64,000 bases of DNA from Whitmania pigra. Lineage: Eukaryota; Annelida; Clitellata; Hirudinida; Haemopidae. The notes below the pieces were generated by a model. It ran no database searches. It was not told the origin of the DNA and saw nothing but the letters and a program-made list of their open reading frames with translations. Numbering within the stretch: position 1 is the first letter of the stretch; each line of letters starts with the position of its first letter. Location: assembly GCA_021613335.1 (NCBI GenBank), contig JAJTWR010000053.1, positions 296,001 through 360,000 of the forward strand, written 5' to 3'. Position numbers and translations under genes: made by a program. Shown piece by piece: positions 1-14,192 of the stretch.

Positions 1-175
1 TTCATTTACCACAAACACTGCCAAATGCAAGCAAGCACTTTGGTTACCCTGCCAGTAGAACATCGCAAGCCATTGACACATTCAGCAATAAAGCATCAGT
101 ATTAACATTGAAGTATTAATTGCTTAATTTGTGGTTAGGACAATATAATTATATTTACAACCCTAAAACAACAAC

Positions 176-184
176 ATCAACAAC

Positions 185-220
<36 letters not shown>

Positions 221-237
221 CAATAATAATAATAAAC

Positions 238-273
<36 letters not shown>

Positions 274-1126
274 CAATAATAATATAAAAAATATCCTCAT
301 CTTTTTTGGTGCACAAATGGCAGGCAGCACGTGCAACGCTTAAAAATGTGACTCAGGGTCAAATTGATGACGTGTGAAAAGCCGACCAAATTAAAGGTTA
401 CATTAATGAGGATCATAACGAAAATAATAACAATAATAATAATAATAAATATTGTATTATATTAAAAATGACTTATGTAACAATATTCAAATCAATAATA
501 ACAAAGATTACAACCGTAACAACAACATTAAAAATAATAATAATAATAATAATAAAAATAGCAACATTAACAGTAAATACAGTGTCTTTATTATTATTGT
601 ATGTATTACAGAGTAATTATTATTATTAACAACAAAACCAACAATAACAATATTAGACAAAGAATAATAACAACCAGAATACAATTTAATAATATTGTAA
701 CATAATTTAATAAAATAACAACAACAACAACATTAACAACAATGAACAATATTATTATTAACAACAACATTAACAACAACAACAATATTAATAACAACAA
801 CAACATTAACAACAACAACAACAACAACAACAATATTAATAATAACAACAACATTAACAACAACAACAACATTAACAACAACAACAATATTAATAACAAC
901 AACAACATTAACAACAACAACATTAACAACAACAACGTTAACAACAATGAACAATATTATTATTAACAACAACATTAACAACAAAGAACAATATTAATAA
1001 CAACAACAACATTAACAACAACAACGTTAACAACAAAGAACAATATTAATAACAACAACAACATTAACAACAACATTAACAACAACAACAACATTAACAA
1101 CAAAGAACAATATTAATAACAACAAC
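176..1126. repeat. AAT/AAC trinucleotide microsatellite tract
   Basis: Two dense simple-repeat stretches: (AAT)n interrupted by AAAC from about 176 to 290, and a mix of AAC, ATT and AAT triplets from about 420 to 1126. All frames are open only because the triplets contain no stops, which creates poly-Leu/Val or poly-Asn reading frames that are not genes. The tract ends exactly at the splice donor of the ITPK1 exon at 1127-1241, so on the minus strand the intron begins with GTTGTTGTT. Confidence 0.9.
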
Positions 1127-4100
1127 CATCCAGCAGGTTGCATTGCTGTGCAAACTGATACTGAATATTCCTGTTGAGGAGGCTGACCATTCTGTCCAGA
1201 GGATCGATGACCTTCACCTCGGGGTGTCGGAGCACGTACTCCTGCAATCATTGGTCGATCATGGATTAGTTTATTAATTGATGAATACATTAATCGATTG
1301 ATTAATAATTGATTAGCATATTTACTGATGATTACATTAATTGATCACCATATTGAAAAAAGAAACCTAATTAACTGTGAAACTTCAATATTTTCAATGA
1401 CATGTCATTTTAGAGAATGTTATGTAAGTATTTGTTAAATTTCATTATAATAATTATTTATTTTTAGTTAGTCACACGGTTAGTTAAAGTCAATTCACAT
1501 CAATCACAAAATGGCTTGAAAGTGCATTAATTATATCTGTTGTTGTTGTTGATTCGTGAATTAGCACTGAGTTAATTACCAGTCATAATTATGAGTAACA
1601 CTGCCCAATGTAATTGTAATCATCATCTCATCGATATCATCATCACCATCATCAACTTAAGAATCATCACTATCATCCTCATCATCATCAACATAAAAAT
1701 CATAATCACCAATAGCATTAACATCATTGTTATCATCATTACCAACTTAAGAAACATCATCATCATCTGTAACATCAGAAGCATTTTTAAGGGTCAAAGT
1801 CCACAAAATTGTTGCAGAATGCCACACTGATTGACCTGTTCTCCATAAATAAAAACATGTTTACAGTAGCACGTTCTTCCTCATTTTCACATGAAGACCA
1901 TCTAGATGCGCATTTGACACCTTCTAATTTATATAACAATTTCTTATTAATCACTTATTATGTTACGATATTATATTATATAACATGTCATATTAATTAC
2001 ATGTAAATATTAATACATGTAAATATTAATACATGTAAATATTAATACATGTAAATATTAATTACATGTAAATATTAATACATGTAAATATTAATACATG
2101 TAAATATTAATTACATGTAAATATTAATACATGTAAATATTAATTACATGTAAATGTTATCATCATCAAGCGAATAAGAGTGGTTAAGTCATCAAGTTCA
2201 TGCTTGTTGTAGCAAGTCAAAAAAGTACATTAAAGAAATCTTTTATCATCAATATCACCTTCACCATCATCATCATCATCACCGTCATCGTCATCATTGT
2301 TGCCAAAAGTAAGATCATGACAGTTTGTCTTTTTAATGACATGTTGTGAGCATTTCTTATCAACATTGGAATATTGTTGTAAACAATTAATGATGACGAC
2401 ATTCGTGAATGTTATTTAATTAAACATTATCAACAACAACAATAATAACAATAATGCAAAGAGTAATCAACTGAGTAAACGAACAACTCCGAGTAAACAC
2501 AGTGCCAATGTGAAGCACTTGCTTATTCTTCGCAGAAAAATTCCTCTTGTGAAAGGGGCTGGTGATTGAAAAGATGGTGATTCATAACAATCAATATCAA
2601 CTGTTGAGTGGCACATCAGTGACAGCTATTTGATTTACAAAGACCTCGAGACATTCAATACAAAAGAAATGCTTGACTTAAGAGATCCATCGGTTCACTT
2701 GACAATTCAATCAAAATAACGTGGTGTTAAAAAAAATTCTCTAACAAGGGCAGGTGACCTCGGCTGTTTCCGTAGGGATGTTTCGAACCATTGAGAGTTT
2801 GAAACCGTCAATTTGATTATGTTATAGAGTTATATTACGAGCCAACCATATTAGATGATGTTCAGTGTTGTTCAGTGAAAGAACGTTCCAAGAATTTCGG
2901 AGTAACATTCAGATGACGGGGAAGAAACCTTAGCCTCGTGGCATCCTTTTATGACTTCTACCAGTGGGACATTGACTTTATCAAGACATAATGTGTAGTA
3001 TAATTAGTAACAATATTAAGTTGTTAACCAGTCATTATCAAAAAATCATATCAGTTGTAGTACAAGACGACGATGATGATTATTAGTATTGAAGAATCAG
3101 AGTGCTTATTTACTCTTTAACTTATAATTCCTCGTAACAATTACAACAAGTCAAATAATAATTACTAATAATTAATAGTAATGTAATAACTTTAATAACT
3201 ATTATGAAAAAAGAAAAAAATAATTTAAAAAAATAATGAAAATAACAAAAACTAAATAAATTAGGCAAGTATGGAAATGTCGACTCTCAGAAGACTGACC
3301 CGTGCCAATCCACGTGCATTTGTTTTCATGTTTTCATGTATGGTAAAAAAAATTTAAAAACACAATAATAGCAACAACTACAACAACAGCAAAAACAACA
3401 ATTACAATAATGCTCCTGATGTGAGCATCAAAATAGAAAGCACTAAACCTTCTCATCGTGACTCACAGGAACCTGTCGTGATCAACTTACAAATGATTAT
3501 GCTGGAATGATCAAGAACACAATGGAAATACTAGTGTCGATGATGATGATGATGATGATGGTGGTGAAGAAATGATGATTATGTTGTTGAATTACACTGC
3601 AAGATGGGCAGACAGAAGAATAACTGCAGCAACTACTCTCACAACAATAGCCAATTGTCAACAACTCTACAATAAGGCAGAAACATTTTTAGACAAATTT
3701 ATCTGCAGAATCCACTGCACGCCATTCCAGGCTTTTTATTTATTTAATTAATTATTTTTATTTTATGTTTTTTAGAGAAAATAGTTTCAGGATTTTCTGA
3801 TCTCCTACATTAGGTCCCATATTTTGCATTCCAACGATTCAGAGTTAAGACGTCTGCTTTTCAAGAGTTCTTCGAGAGTCTTCCATCTTCGGAAATGCTT
3901 TCCAGCATTCCAGGATGTTTCGGCTGAAGGCTATTTTCGTTCCAGCATCTTGTTTTGTCAATTCATTGAGAAATATTCACAAATACGAAATATTTACATA
4001 TTTAATTAAATCAAATACTCGCTGAAATATTCACATATATAAAATATTCACACAATATTTTGATACATAAAATAAATGAAAAAATAAACAACTAATGCTG

Positions 4101-6300
4101 AAGATAGCGACAACAAGTCAATGTATCGATGTTACAATTATGGCAAAATGTCACAATAAACCAAAGAAGGCAAAAGAACTTAAACTTGAATGAATCTCTA
4201 GCAGCGCTGGACAATTGCCAGTTGTATGGATTCGTTGTCCATCCGATAAATTTAACACCCCATCAGAACTGATTCCTAACCACGAAAGCAAAAGCAATTA
4301 CTTTCTTAATTTGTATTGTCAATCCTTATTCATTTCCTCGGACTCAGCCTTAGCAACAGCCTGGCCGTGACTGATATTGCTAAGTAATTGGTGCATCATC
4401 ATCGTCGTCATCATCATCATCGTCGTCATCATCATTGCTCGACTTTAGTAAAGTCAGATTCATGCAAATGCAATTGTTTTGCTAAGCAGCATTCCTGTTT
4501 CCATTCAATATCACTGCAGTGATCAATATTGCATTCTTGTAGTTAATCTTTTGCTTTGTGCAATAAGAAGAGTCTGATTCTTCAATAATAATCATCATCA
4601 TCGTCGTCGTCGTCATTATCATCATCATCATCATCGTCATCATCATCATCATCATCACCGTCATCATCATCATCGTCGTCGTCGTCGTCATCATCACTTC
4701 TAAAATTGTGAGACATTCTCTGGGCATGCATTACCACCACAATACCACAGATAAGGTAATAAGATTATCACATCTGCTAACAAATAATTGTTTAAATATT
4801 AGAATAAGATAATAATAATAATAATAATAATTATGATGATGATAATGTTGACAGTGATGATAATGATGACAATGATGATGATAGTAAGAATATTTCTTTA
4901 CTAATGAAGCCCTTATTGAAAATAAAAGCTTCTGAAATGAAGTGATGCATAAAAACATGCATAATAATAATATAAAATATTATAGATAATAATTATATAA
5001 AATATTATAGATAATTAAGATATTGAGAAGAAATTATTCCAACAAATTATAGTCAATGCAAAAGTACAAACTTGTCGTGAAAATCATTTTTAAAAATAAA
5101 ACGTCATCCATGTCAACAACCTCATTCAAATCTTCTGCTTTGAATTTGAAGAGGACATATTGAGACAACAATTTGTCTCGCCTGTTGAAGGCTCAAAATT
5201 GTTTGCAGAACATTTGTTTGTGTTTGTCTGAGTTTACATCCGGTCACCCATCTGAGCAATATTACCATCATTATTGTTGTTATGTTCATCGTCATTATTA
5301 TTATTATTATTACCATCATTACTGACAGGTCATTGGGAAAAAAATTAAGAGTAGTCAAGGTATATAATAATGATGGTGATGACGATGACGATGAACATGT
5401 CGATGAATGCAATGTTTTGGTGGGGTAACACCTCAAGACCAAGTTGTTTGAGCCCATTTGTTTATCTGCTTGTCATTCATTCAAAGAAGTTTTATAACAA
5501 AAATCCAAGGACCGAAGACGACAACTTTTTCGTTCAACAGTCCTTTCATTCACTCGCTCAGTAAATCTTCCATTAATTCGTCCGTCCATGCATCCGTTGG
5601 TGAATCCACAGAATCGATAGCAGATCATGAAATGAATGAACGACAAGACAAAACAACACCTAACCTGGAATGTTTCCAGTCGTTTCGTGGTCTTGACGTC
5701 AGAAATGTTGTTGACCAAGTCGGAAACCTTGTGCAGGATCAGATGAAAGGGTCCCTGAGCCTCCAAATCCTCGTCAAGATTCAGCTAAGGAAAAAACAAA
5801 AACTGATCGATTCTGCAATTTAGTTTCATATTTCTATTTAAGTTATTATTAGCTCCATTAAAATGTCTTGTTTATAAATTTAACAATCTTTTAATTTGAA
5901 TCACTTTGTGAGGTATGTGATATCAAATTGGTTAAATTGGAATTTCAGATTTTTCAGAAATTCAGATTGTATGAAATTTTTATGAGTTTGTTAGTGATGG
6001 TTCATAAACTTGTGAAATTAGCCAAAAGGAATCGCTGGCACTCACCTTTATCAGTTGAATGTTCTTTGAACTACAAATTGCAAGATAGATTTATTCAGAA
6101 AATAAAAACATGAAATAGCACATTAGTTTTAGCATACTCATAAAGCAAAACAAAATAACAATCCTTTCATGAAACTCTCAAAGAAAATTAAAATCTTACA
6201 TGCAGAGCAATTCAAACAGACTGAAATTGAGTCTTTTGTATTTTCTGTCTGTGATCCAGTATCCAACTCGCCTTTTGGAAGAATGATATAATTTTTCCAT
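1127..6300 (-). CDS. ITPK1: Inositol-tetrakisphosphate 1-kinase, first four coding exons (runs off left edge)
   Basis: ITPK1 is a soluble ATP-grasp kinase that phosphorylates inositol tris/tetrakisphosphates on the way to InsP6. Four coding exons are visible on the minus strand. 6300-6200 starts ATG and contains RVGYW and KRLNF, the family's N-terminal signature. 6070-6046 is a 25-bp micro-exon. 5784-5665 is 40 codons, beginning LNLDEDLEAQGPFHLILHK, matching the conserved LNLxxxxExQGPxxxIIHK block. 1241-1127 contains EYVLRHPEVKVIDPL, matching the conserved EYIxxHPExxVLDPL block. All four have GT-AG borders and their phases fit (2, 0, 0, 1). The ATP-grasp catalytic half lies left of base 1127, outside the window. 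The third intron is about 4.4 kb and full of simple repeats. Identification is firm on three separate conserved blocks. Whether the kinase is intact cannot be judged here. Confidence 0.93.
1994..2155. repeat. ACATGTAAATATTAAT minisatellite in ITPK1 intron
   Basis: About nine tandem units of 16-18 bp built from ACATGTAAATATTAAT. The unit contains the palindrome ACATGT and the near-palindrome ATATTAAT, so each unit can self-pair. It sits in the large third ITPK1 intron. Confidence 0.9.
4390..4930. repeat. ATC/GTC trinucleotide microsatellite cluster
   Basis: Several runs of CATCAT and CGTCGT (4395-4435, 4590-4700) and of AATAAT and GATGAT (4810-4890) lie in the ITPK1 intron. Smaller runs of the same kind lie at 1620-1770, 2240-2300 and 3537-3560. 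Reading frames across them are low-complexity Met/Thr/His strings and were not called as genes. Confidence 0.85.
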
Positions 6301-9300
6301 CTCAGTTCTATTTCTGAGGCAAGACACTAGCATTTACGAACCCTAAAATGCAAAAGTAAGCAATATTTAATTTACATCTGCCATAGAACCGCTCAGCAAG
6401 CAAACTTAAACAGAGCCGGTTGAATTGTTTACGTTTTATTGAATGATAGAGTTAAATATGAAACTGATTAAATTCGTGCTAATACACGCATTCGAACGTT
6501 TGCAAGCAATCGCAATATTATAACTTTTACTTTTTAATTGAGCAGAAACTCTTTTATAAAAGGTTAGAGAAAAACCAATAATTAATTAAATTCTGTTTTA
6601 TTTTAACTCAAAGTTATCGTTGACAAAATTTTCAAAGAGCGGGTTTATCGCAAATTTGGCATTCGAATCTTTGAAATATCTCCAGGTCCCCTTCTTAAGT
6701 TGAACATGTAGTTAGGGCGGTGAGGATGTGGCTTTGGGTGGCTTGCATCATATCAAGCAATTTCGTTTGTTTATACCGTCAATGGCCCACTTGAAAATTT
6801 GCTTCGGACGTTTACCTTTTTTTTTAAGGATCATCATGTCATTCTCGATCCAGTAAATTATTATCGCGGAATTGATACATTTGAAATGAATAATCCATAA
6901 AAAGAATCGTCATTTTACCTTCCAGTTGACTTTACAATATCGAATTTCGAAATAGTCGATTTTTTGTTTTTAAGCTTTTGTTAAACCAAATTGTAATTGC
7001 AAAGTAATTTTACTTTTGGAATTTTTAGAATTTGGAAAAGGTATTTTCCTTCCCTTGAAAGACAAATGAAGCTACATCCAATGATGTAACTAGGTGGCGA
7101 CGTGGCGACGAATCGATAACTACTTTAGGCGGGGGAGGTGGGCATCAAATTATAAGAAAGGTTATCAAATTAATAAGTTTACGAGGTGCGCATTATTATC
7201 AGTTTCGCCTCTGCAACCAGTTATAAGCGAATGGCTGCTATCTAATTGCGAGCAAAATGTAAGAGATGAAATAGTTTATTGTGGATGTTTACCATTGAGC
7301 AATTGTGACGCATCGAACATGTATCCAGATTATTGTTAGAGTCCCAAGTACAAGTGGTTTTAGTTAATAATTTTATTAGGCGGGAATGAATGCAGGATGT
7401 TCTTGATAGGCAAAGGTACCTTTTGAAATTGCGTCACACTCGATAAGTAGATCATAATATTGAAATAAGTGAGGTTGTACTTCGTGGTAAAATGATTAGT
7501 AGTTTAACTTATTACATTCATTAATATTTATTAATGTTTTTTTTTACTGCAGTAATGGATTGCACAGACGTAGCCTGTCATTTTGCCCCTTGACATTAAG
7601 TTAAAATCATTAAAATTTATAAATAATGTACTGATCATAATGTAACTCCAGTAAGTTAGAAAATCTTCCGACATCGATAAAGATTGCATGTTATAATTTT
7701 AGATAATTAATTTATTAACGTATTTGCCTTCTACAATTAACTCTTCCCAATTTTAATGCTTCAAGCGAAAGATGTCATTAGATGCTTGATATTTGAGATT
7801 TCCCATAAATTACTAAATCACTGATATATTATCGCCACAACTTGACAGACTGTATGATATCTTTGGAACCTACCATATAAACACGCATGTTCTAGAAATG
7901 ATTTATTATCGCTGTTGATTCAAATTTATTTATTATTTTATTTGTCCCGAATAAATTGTTATTATAATCACAATTACTATAGCTCAGGCTCCCGAAACTT
8001 GCCAGCAGACACTTAAATAATGGCAAAAGACTATAGTCTTTAACATAGACGAAGTTAGCAGACAATCAAATTTATTTTCTAATGCGAAATTTCAAATTAT
8101 AATATTTTAAAACTAGGTTTTTAATGCTTTTCAAAATTTAACATGCTGGCTGAATTACTTTAATTTTATACAAGTAAGTTAACAGATACTGTTCAATAAG
8201 TTGTCAAATTCTCTTGTATTTCAGAAAAATTGCCGATAAGTTTACAATGAATTAATTTTATAATTAATTTATATCAATGAGAAATTTAAAAATCTGAAAA
8301 GTTTGATTTTAAGAAGAATGTTTGGTGATTATTTTGGCGTAATTTTCTTTAACAATAGGATTTTCACCCTGCTAGCCTCTTACATTTCCGTTTAAGTTTA
8401 CCAAGCATTTAATATATTTGAGCTATATATTAATAGCTAATATTATATTATGCTAATGTATTAATTATGAAATACTAAGTTAAAGTATTTTGAAAGTAAA
8501 ACGCTGATAAAAAGTTAAAATTCTTAGTGATTAAAAATTCCTAGATTATGAATTTAATTTAAACAATGGGCAAGACCAGCTGTTAAATCGGAAAATTTTG
8601 ACTGATGTTTAATAATACTTAACTCAATTCAATTATAAGATGAAAATTGCATTATTTTAACAAATCATCCTTCTTTATCGCGGATGAAAAGTTATTTGGT
8701 CAGTTTACGTAATTTCCGAAAATATGTTGGTTCTGCAGTGACAGAATTGACACATTTCGGCTACTATTCAGGTTCTAATAAAAAACTAACTTCTATTTTA
8801 ATTAGAGACCAACTAATCTGGACTCCAGTTTCGGTTTCGAAAGTTGTCATTCTGTCAGTTTCAGACGAAATTGATTTGAATTTTTGAGCAAAACAGAAAA
8901 TAATGCTTTTGTTTTTGTAGTTAAGTTGATCGAGTTCACATTGTACATAAATGCAGCGTGGGTCGGCAAACTCCGGCCATGAAATTCTGACCGGTTTCAA
9001 GAGTGAAGAATTAGTGTCAAAGAAACTAATAGTTAAATATAAAAAATTTAAAATTGAAACATTATGCAGCTACAATATTTGCAATATTTGCAAATTTGTA
9101 AATTTTTGTAATTAAAACATTCCAAGCACCTAACACGATGTTGTGACCTGTATAAACATTATTATTCCAATAAATTGAAAGCCTTAAGTACGTCTTTATT
9201 TTAACTGTCTCATTTAGAAGTGAGTAGATATATTAATATATAGTAGATATTCAAACAACATTCTTCAGTTTATCAAAGGGAATGACTTATAATTTTTTTT

Positions 9301-10586
9301 TTAAATTATTTTTGTTTAGAAAAACAGTATATTTTCGATTCTGCTTTATTAATCTGCTAATGATGAAATAATAATGTTTGAATCCTACAAGTCACAACAC
9401 TAAGTTAGGCGCTTTGTGGACAGATTGGTGAATGAATTTAGATGATATAATCAGCTTATGGCGCTCTACTAATACAAATATTATTATTGTATATTATTTA
9501 TTGTTATTATTATTATATAATATTATTGTAATGTTAGCAACAGTTGACGAATCATTCACCGTTAACTTCTTTAAATTTCCTTCTTGCTTTGTTGGAATCG
9601 TTTCAATTCATTACCCATTACCAAGACAATTCTATTTAATTGCCTCAACCTTCTCAATCATTTTAAATCTATTACCTCAACACATTAGTCCCAGTTATCT
9701 CATCTGCCTCCCCCGAGTATTTACATCTAGCACATTTGTTGAGTTAGTCTAGTTACAGTAATGACAATTAAATTCAGGTACAATTTTGATATATTGCTTC
9801 AAAACGGATTTGGAATGGTTGGCCAAATAATCACAAACCAGGATTGGCCGTGAACATATCTTTGAACATGTTGTGCTTAATTGTCCAAAGAACGCAGAGC
9901 AGTGTGATTGGGAATAGGCATGCATTGGGAATGTTACAAAGATGTCGCATATTCTTAACTCCTCTTAAATCCACTACCGACAGCAACCTACACAATGTGA
10001 ATAAACTGTTTCTGAACTGATATTCGCTTGCGTGAACTTAATTACTAATCTGACTAATTACTGAATACGGATTATATCTTACAGTAAATGAATTTTCGAT
10101 GGTTTTCTGTTGCCTAATTGTTTCAAGACATAGTTTTTAAAACTTGCGCTTGGTATACATATATTCTACTTCCATTTCGGCCGAAATAAAAAAATATCAT
10201 ATTCATTAAGCGATAAGCGATTTTGGTATCATTTTCAAATTCAGGATCCAAAAATATATAAGAACCACACAAAATAAAGCAAAGTTTTTCATCACAGGCT
10301 TAATTAGTATCGCACCTATGATTGAAACATTTGTATAATCATGATGTTAGCTAAGACTGAAACATTGGTATCATCATGATGTTAGATAAGAGACCGTTCA
10401 AGTAAATAACCAATACGAATGCATATTAGTCGTACGGACTCCATTCACTTTTGGATTACAATGTGCGCCCATGCAACTGTTTCCAATATGCGAATACTCC
10501 GGCATACTGGATTTGAAAGTATGAATAATGCTGTACGGTGGCAATGATGCAGACGGATGATGGCAAAAATATGTTAATGAGGATGG
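6301..10586. other. Intergenic region between ITPK1 and SPRING1, no gene recognised
   Basis: Very AT-rich. Reading frames are short; none shows a recognisable domain or splice-consistent exon chain. An 82-codon open frame at 7094-7339 has scattered cysteines but no homology I know. A repeat copy at about 8280-8390 resembles the duplicated repeat at 16492-16815. A hAT-like terminus (GGTCGGCAAACTCCGGCC) lies near 8950-8970. The ITPK1 promoter should lie just right of 6300, but I see no clear core element. Confidence 0.6.
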
Positions 10587-12172
10587 TCAGTTGAATCTGA
10601 TCGGGGGAACGTCACTTCCGTAGCAGTGCTTGAGATGCGGATCCCTGTAGGCATTTTCATGCTGGACGCTCTGACGGATGCAGTAAATAATAAATGTATA
10701 AAATAATCAAATTTGTTAGGATATTTACAGTTGCCAATATTAGGCCTGCAAAGCATTTTGGCAATAAAGGCACCTCTGATGTTATGCACACGGTGCTTTA
10801 TAAATAAATTATTATTGTTAAAGGGCAAACTAATAAAAGAAATTATAGAACAATGGCACAACCATCAAGGTAATGAATGATTGTGCTTGTAATGAAAGAA
10901 ACTAAATAACAAGCTATAACAGCAATTCTGTGAAGTATCAGTTATAAATACATCATCAGATAATTATTATTGAATATACTTCTTCCTGATTAAATGCTTA
11001 ACAAGTCATCAAACTTTGTCCAGAGTTTACAAAATCCCTAATATATTAGTGATGCAAATCAAAATACTACACCTATGATTCATTGGCACCAGCTTAACCA
11101 ATAATTAATAATCAGTAACTAATAAATAATAACTAATAATTAGTTAAACTTAGTGGTCAAAACCTGAGATGAAGTTCTACACTTGGCCAGGCAGACCTCG
11201 AAGACATTCGAAACGGAAGAGAAGAGGTGTGGAAAAGCACGACCCGACCTCAAAAAAGTCTTCTGCAGGTTGCTTCTCTGTGTCGGTTCAAAGGTCGCAG
11301 TGAATTAAAATGGATTACCAAAGTAAACACTAGCCTAGGTAAACACGAGTGATAACCGTAAAATGAATATAAATCATGCCCGGATTAATTAAAAACAAGC
11401 CTATGTTTCTTTTCTATCGAGCTACTACATCACACTTCAAAAGATTAAACTCAAACCAAATCATCCTAATAATAATGTAAATAATAATGCTAATAATAAC
11501 GATTATTAAACACAAACCAAATAATCACCCAAAACCCAACCAGCCCTCCACATCCATTACTTACGTCACCAATGACAAGCGAACAAAAATGTGTGCGACC
11601 ATCCACGTTCTCACCTTTTCGGGATGGAGACAACAGGACACGCAGTATTCGTAGATGGAACAGCAAGCGTTCACCTGACAACTTCTGCAGGAAAACCGAT
11701 GAGAGGCGAGCGGACAACATCCGTTGAGGTTGAGAGATTGACGCGAGCACACGAAACCTTCGAGTCGAAAGAGGGGTTTCGGTTTTTTTTTTGATTGATT
11801 CGTGGTTGGTTGAACTGATTGATGACTGAATGAATTCATGGATTGTTCTAGTATTTGTTATGAATGAATAAATTTATCACAAAGCAGGTTATGTGTAATG
11901 TTAATCAATGAAATGATTTGAAGTTAAATTTATTGCCAATGTTGATTCTTGAGTTAGCAACAATTCCAACTTAAATATTCAACAAAATTACTCCAAGTAC
12001 TACTAGTTTATCAAGTGCAAAAATCACCTTGTTCATCTACAATGAGCACCGATCCTTGAACAGAATTCTGACAACCAGTCTGTGACTTGGACATGTTCAT
12101 GTCAATTCTCCAGTCAATGGAATCCAATGACGGCACTGGACTGACTGCCACATCCCTTCTTTTCATGTCATA
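10587..12172 (-). CDS. SPRING1: SPRING/C12orf49 homologue, SREBP-pathway Golgi regulator (5' exon not found)
   Basis: SPRING is a Golgi/ER single-pass membrane glycoprotein needed for SREBP processing through SCAP and site-1 protease. Four minus-strand coding exons fit in phase. 12172-12028 contains CQNSVQG, the family's CRNSVQG signature. 11757-11615 is cysteine-rich, with NGCC, SCRSC, NACCS and [12 protein letters not shown], matching the conserved [11 protein letters not shown]. 11262-11164 contains [13 protein letters not shown]. 10670-10587 begins [11 protein letters not shown], contains KHCYG and stops with TGA. Junctions are GT-AG and each joint codon is sensible. The upstream exon, which should encode the N-terminal transmembrane anchor, is not visible before the transposon block at 12.5 kb. 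The C-terminus ends at its usual place. Family assignment is very secure from the clustered cysteines. Confidence 0.95.
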
Positions 12173-12545
12173 CTGGATGAATTTTTAATAAGGTCACTTG
12201 GCACTTCTAAGTTTGGACTACTGATAATTCATAAATATGCCAATAGTTGGTCCAAAATTGTTAGGCTTGATTGAAAGCTATTTAATTTATTATATGTGGT
12301 TCTAGATACGTTGGCGCCTCAATTAGCCTCAGCAATCAACAAACAACGAACTCACGTATCTGTATACGTTTGTGAAGAATGAAATTATACTACATATTAG
12401 CAAAAGAGCAAGAAATGTCTGATTTCTTAAAATATGAAGTCCTATCATGGTATAAATCGTCCCGCAAATGATTTTAATTGCGTTCTAAAGTTATCCGACA
12501 TTTGTTACAAAAATAATCAAGCAATTAAAATGCTGGAGTGTCATA

Positions 12546-12860
12546 CTGGAGTAATCGCAGTTTAATATCTATATCGACATTCCTTAGTAAACAAAGGTAA
12601 ACCACGCCTCCCCTATTATAATAATAAATTATGTATATGTTGAAATAAAATAAAACAAATAATTTCAAAACAAAACGTTGTTTAATTCTTTACAAATTAG
12701 TAAAAATTTATAATATATGTATTTGGAATATCTGTCTCATTTAAGATAGTTACAAATAATGAATGTCGCTTTTGTTAAACATTCAAAATGCTATTACAAA
12801 ATTAAATTTAATATACTTTTAATCGTATATATAAATATTTTAATTTGACAAAATTGTCAC
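12546..12860 (+). repeat. Dispersed repeat, copy 1 of 2
   Basis: About 315 bp that recur in reverse orientation at 41264-41577 with high similarity. Shared landmarks are CTGGAGTAATCGCAG at one end and TTTGACAAAATTGTC at the other. It carries no reading frame. It abuts the left arm of the large inverted repeat and may be part of the same decayed element. Confidence 0.8.
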
Positions 12861-12865
12861 AAAAG

Positions 12866-14192
12866 ATTTACGCAAAAAACCTTAACTTTTATTTTTAATT
12901 TGTGTCACGTTACATATAGGTTTACCCCCTCCCCCTCGAGCGTGACATATTTTATGGACGGTCCCAAAATAATCAATAAAATTATATTTAAAAAATAAAA
13001 ATAAAATCACTAAAAATATAAATTATTTTGTTTTTATTCCGCAAAAAGCAATTGCCCTCCCCTCTCAGCATTAGTATGCTTTTGAAGCCCCCCCACTTGC
13101 GAGCTTTTTTGGATGACCCCTTGCCTTGTCCTAAGGTCGACTTATGATTAGACCAAGGTTTTATTTTTTAATGCTTATATTCCGTGCTAAGAATTAAATC
13201 TATATCTTTAAATCTTTCTTGTCAGATCGATTACGTTGAGTTTATCTAATCAATAGGCGATAGAAAGTATAGTGTGTTTAAAAGTGAACAATATTGAAAT
13301 GAACATATTAGCGTAAAATTGCATTCAAATCCTTTTAATAATACATTCTAAAGTACAAGTACTAGAATTAAATATCACCGATGACTTGGAGACAAACATG
13401 TCTGAAGTTGAATTTCTAACTACATTTATTTAACAAGATATTAATAAAAATGTGTTTAAAACAAACATTCATTTTCGTTTAAAAATCACTTTATAAAATT
13501 ATAGGTAATTACAATCTTACTAACATTATAATCATAGAAAAAAACGTTTGAACTTTATATTAAGAAAGATATAATAAATGTTCTGCAGCACATGCAAGTG
13601 CCTAAAATCTCGACTTCAACCAATTTTAGAGAGCCCATTCTGTTAAGCATGTTAGAAAATGAAGTTTTCTTCCATAATCTGCAGTTTGATCTTCCAATTC
13701 AAATTAGTTTGAGAGATATTCACCATAAAGTAGTCAATCGAGAAACATGCACGACCTGAGATTCCAAATCTACTAGTGGGTAATGTAAATCTTAGTGACA
13801 TTTTTTATAATCTGGTTTATAATAAAAATAATAAAATTTTTCAAACATAACGTAGAATAATAGAATCTAATAAAACATTAATTATTAATTACTAATTATT
13901 ATTTTTTATTAATTCTAATAAATGCCGAAATAACTGGGTTATTATTGGCTAAAAGCTAAATTTCAACATTTTATATAGGTTATTGTATACATTATTTTTA
14001 ACATAAAAGACTTTTAAAACAAGAAAAGTTTTCCGTGACAGCAAACCTACTTTTTCCAAGATTTAATTGAAATGCGTTTATTCGTTCCGCATAATTATCT
14101 ATAAAGGAATCGTAGCCTAAACTCAAAATTCGTTAGTTGATGCAATTTATTATTATTAACTACAAAACAAAAAATTATTAAAACGATGTAAT
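12866..14192 (+). mobile_element. Left arm of a large (about 9.4 kb) inverted-repeat element
   Basis: Its reverse complement is found at 20934-22260. Paired landmarks include TCGAGCGTGACATA with TATGTCATGCTCGA, GACAAACATGTCTGAAGTTG with CAACTTCAGACATGTTTGTC, and the inner end AGTTGATGCAATTTATT with AATAAATTGAATCAACT. The arms carry scattered substitutions and small indels, so this is an old biological duplication, not an assembly fold-back. The arms contain G-rich motifs like GGGTCATCCATAAA that are typical of DNA-transposon ends. No transposase is recognisable within the arms. Confidence 0.8.

Noticed and set aside
606..984. Long open frames of Leu/Val/Ile or Asn/Ile on both strands
   Set aside because: They are translations of AAC/AAT triplet repeats with no stop codons; composition shows no protein-like signal.
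5458..5823. 121-codon plus-strand frame
   Set aside because: It overlaps the ITPK1 exon at 5665-5784 antisense; the minus strand carries the conserved QGP...HK block.
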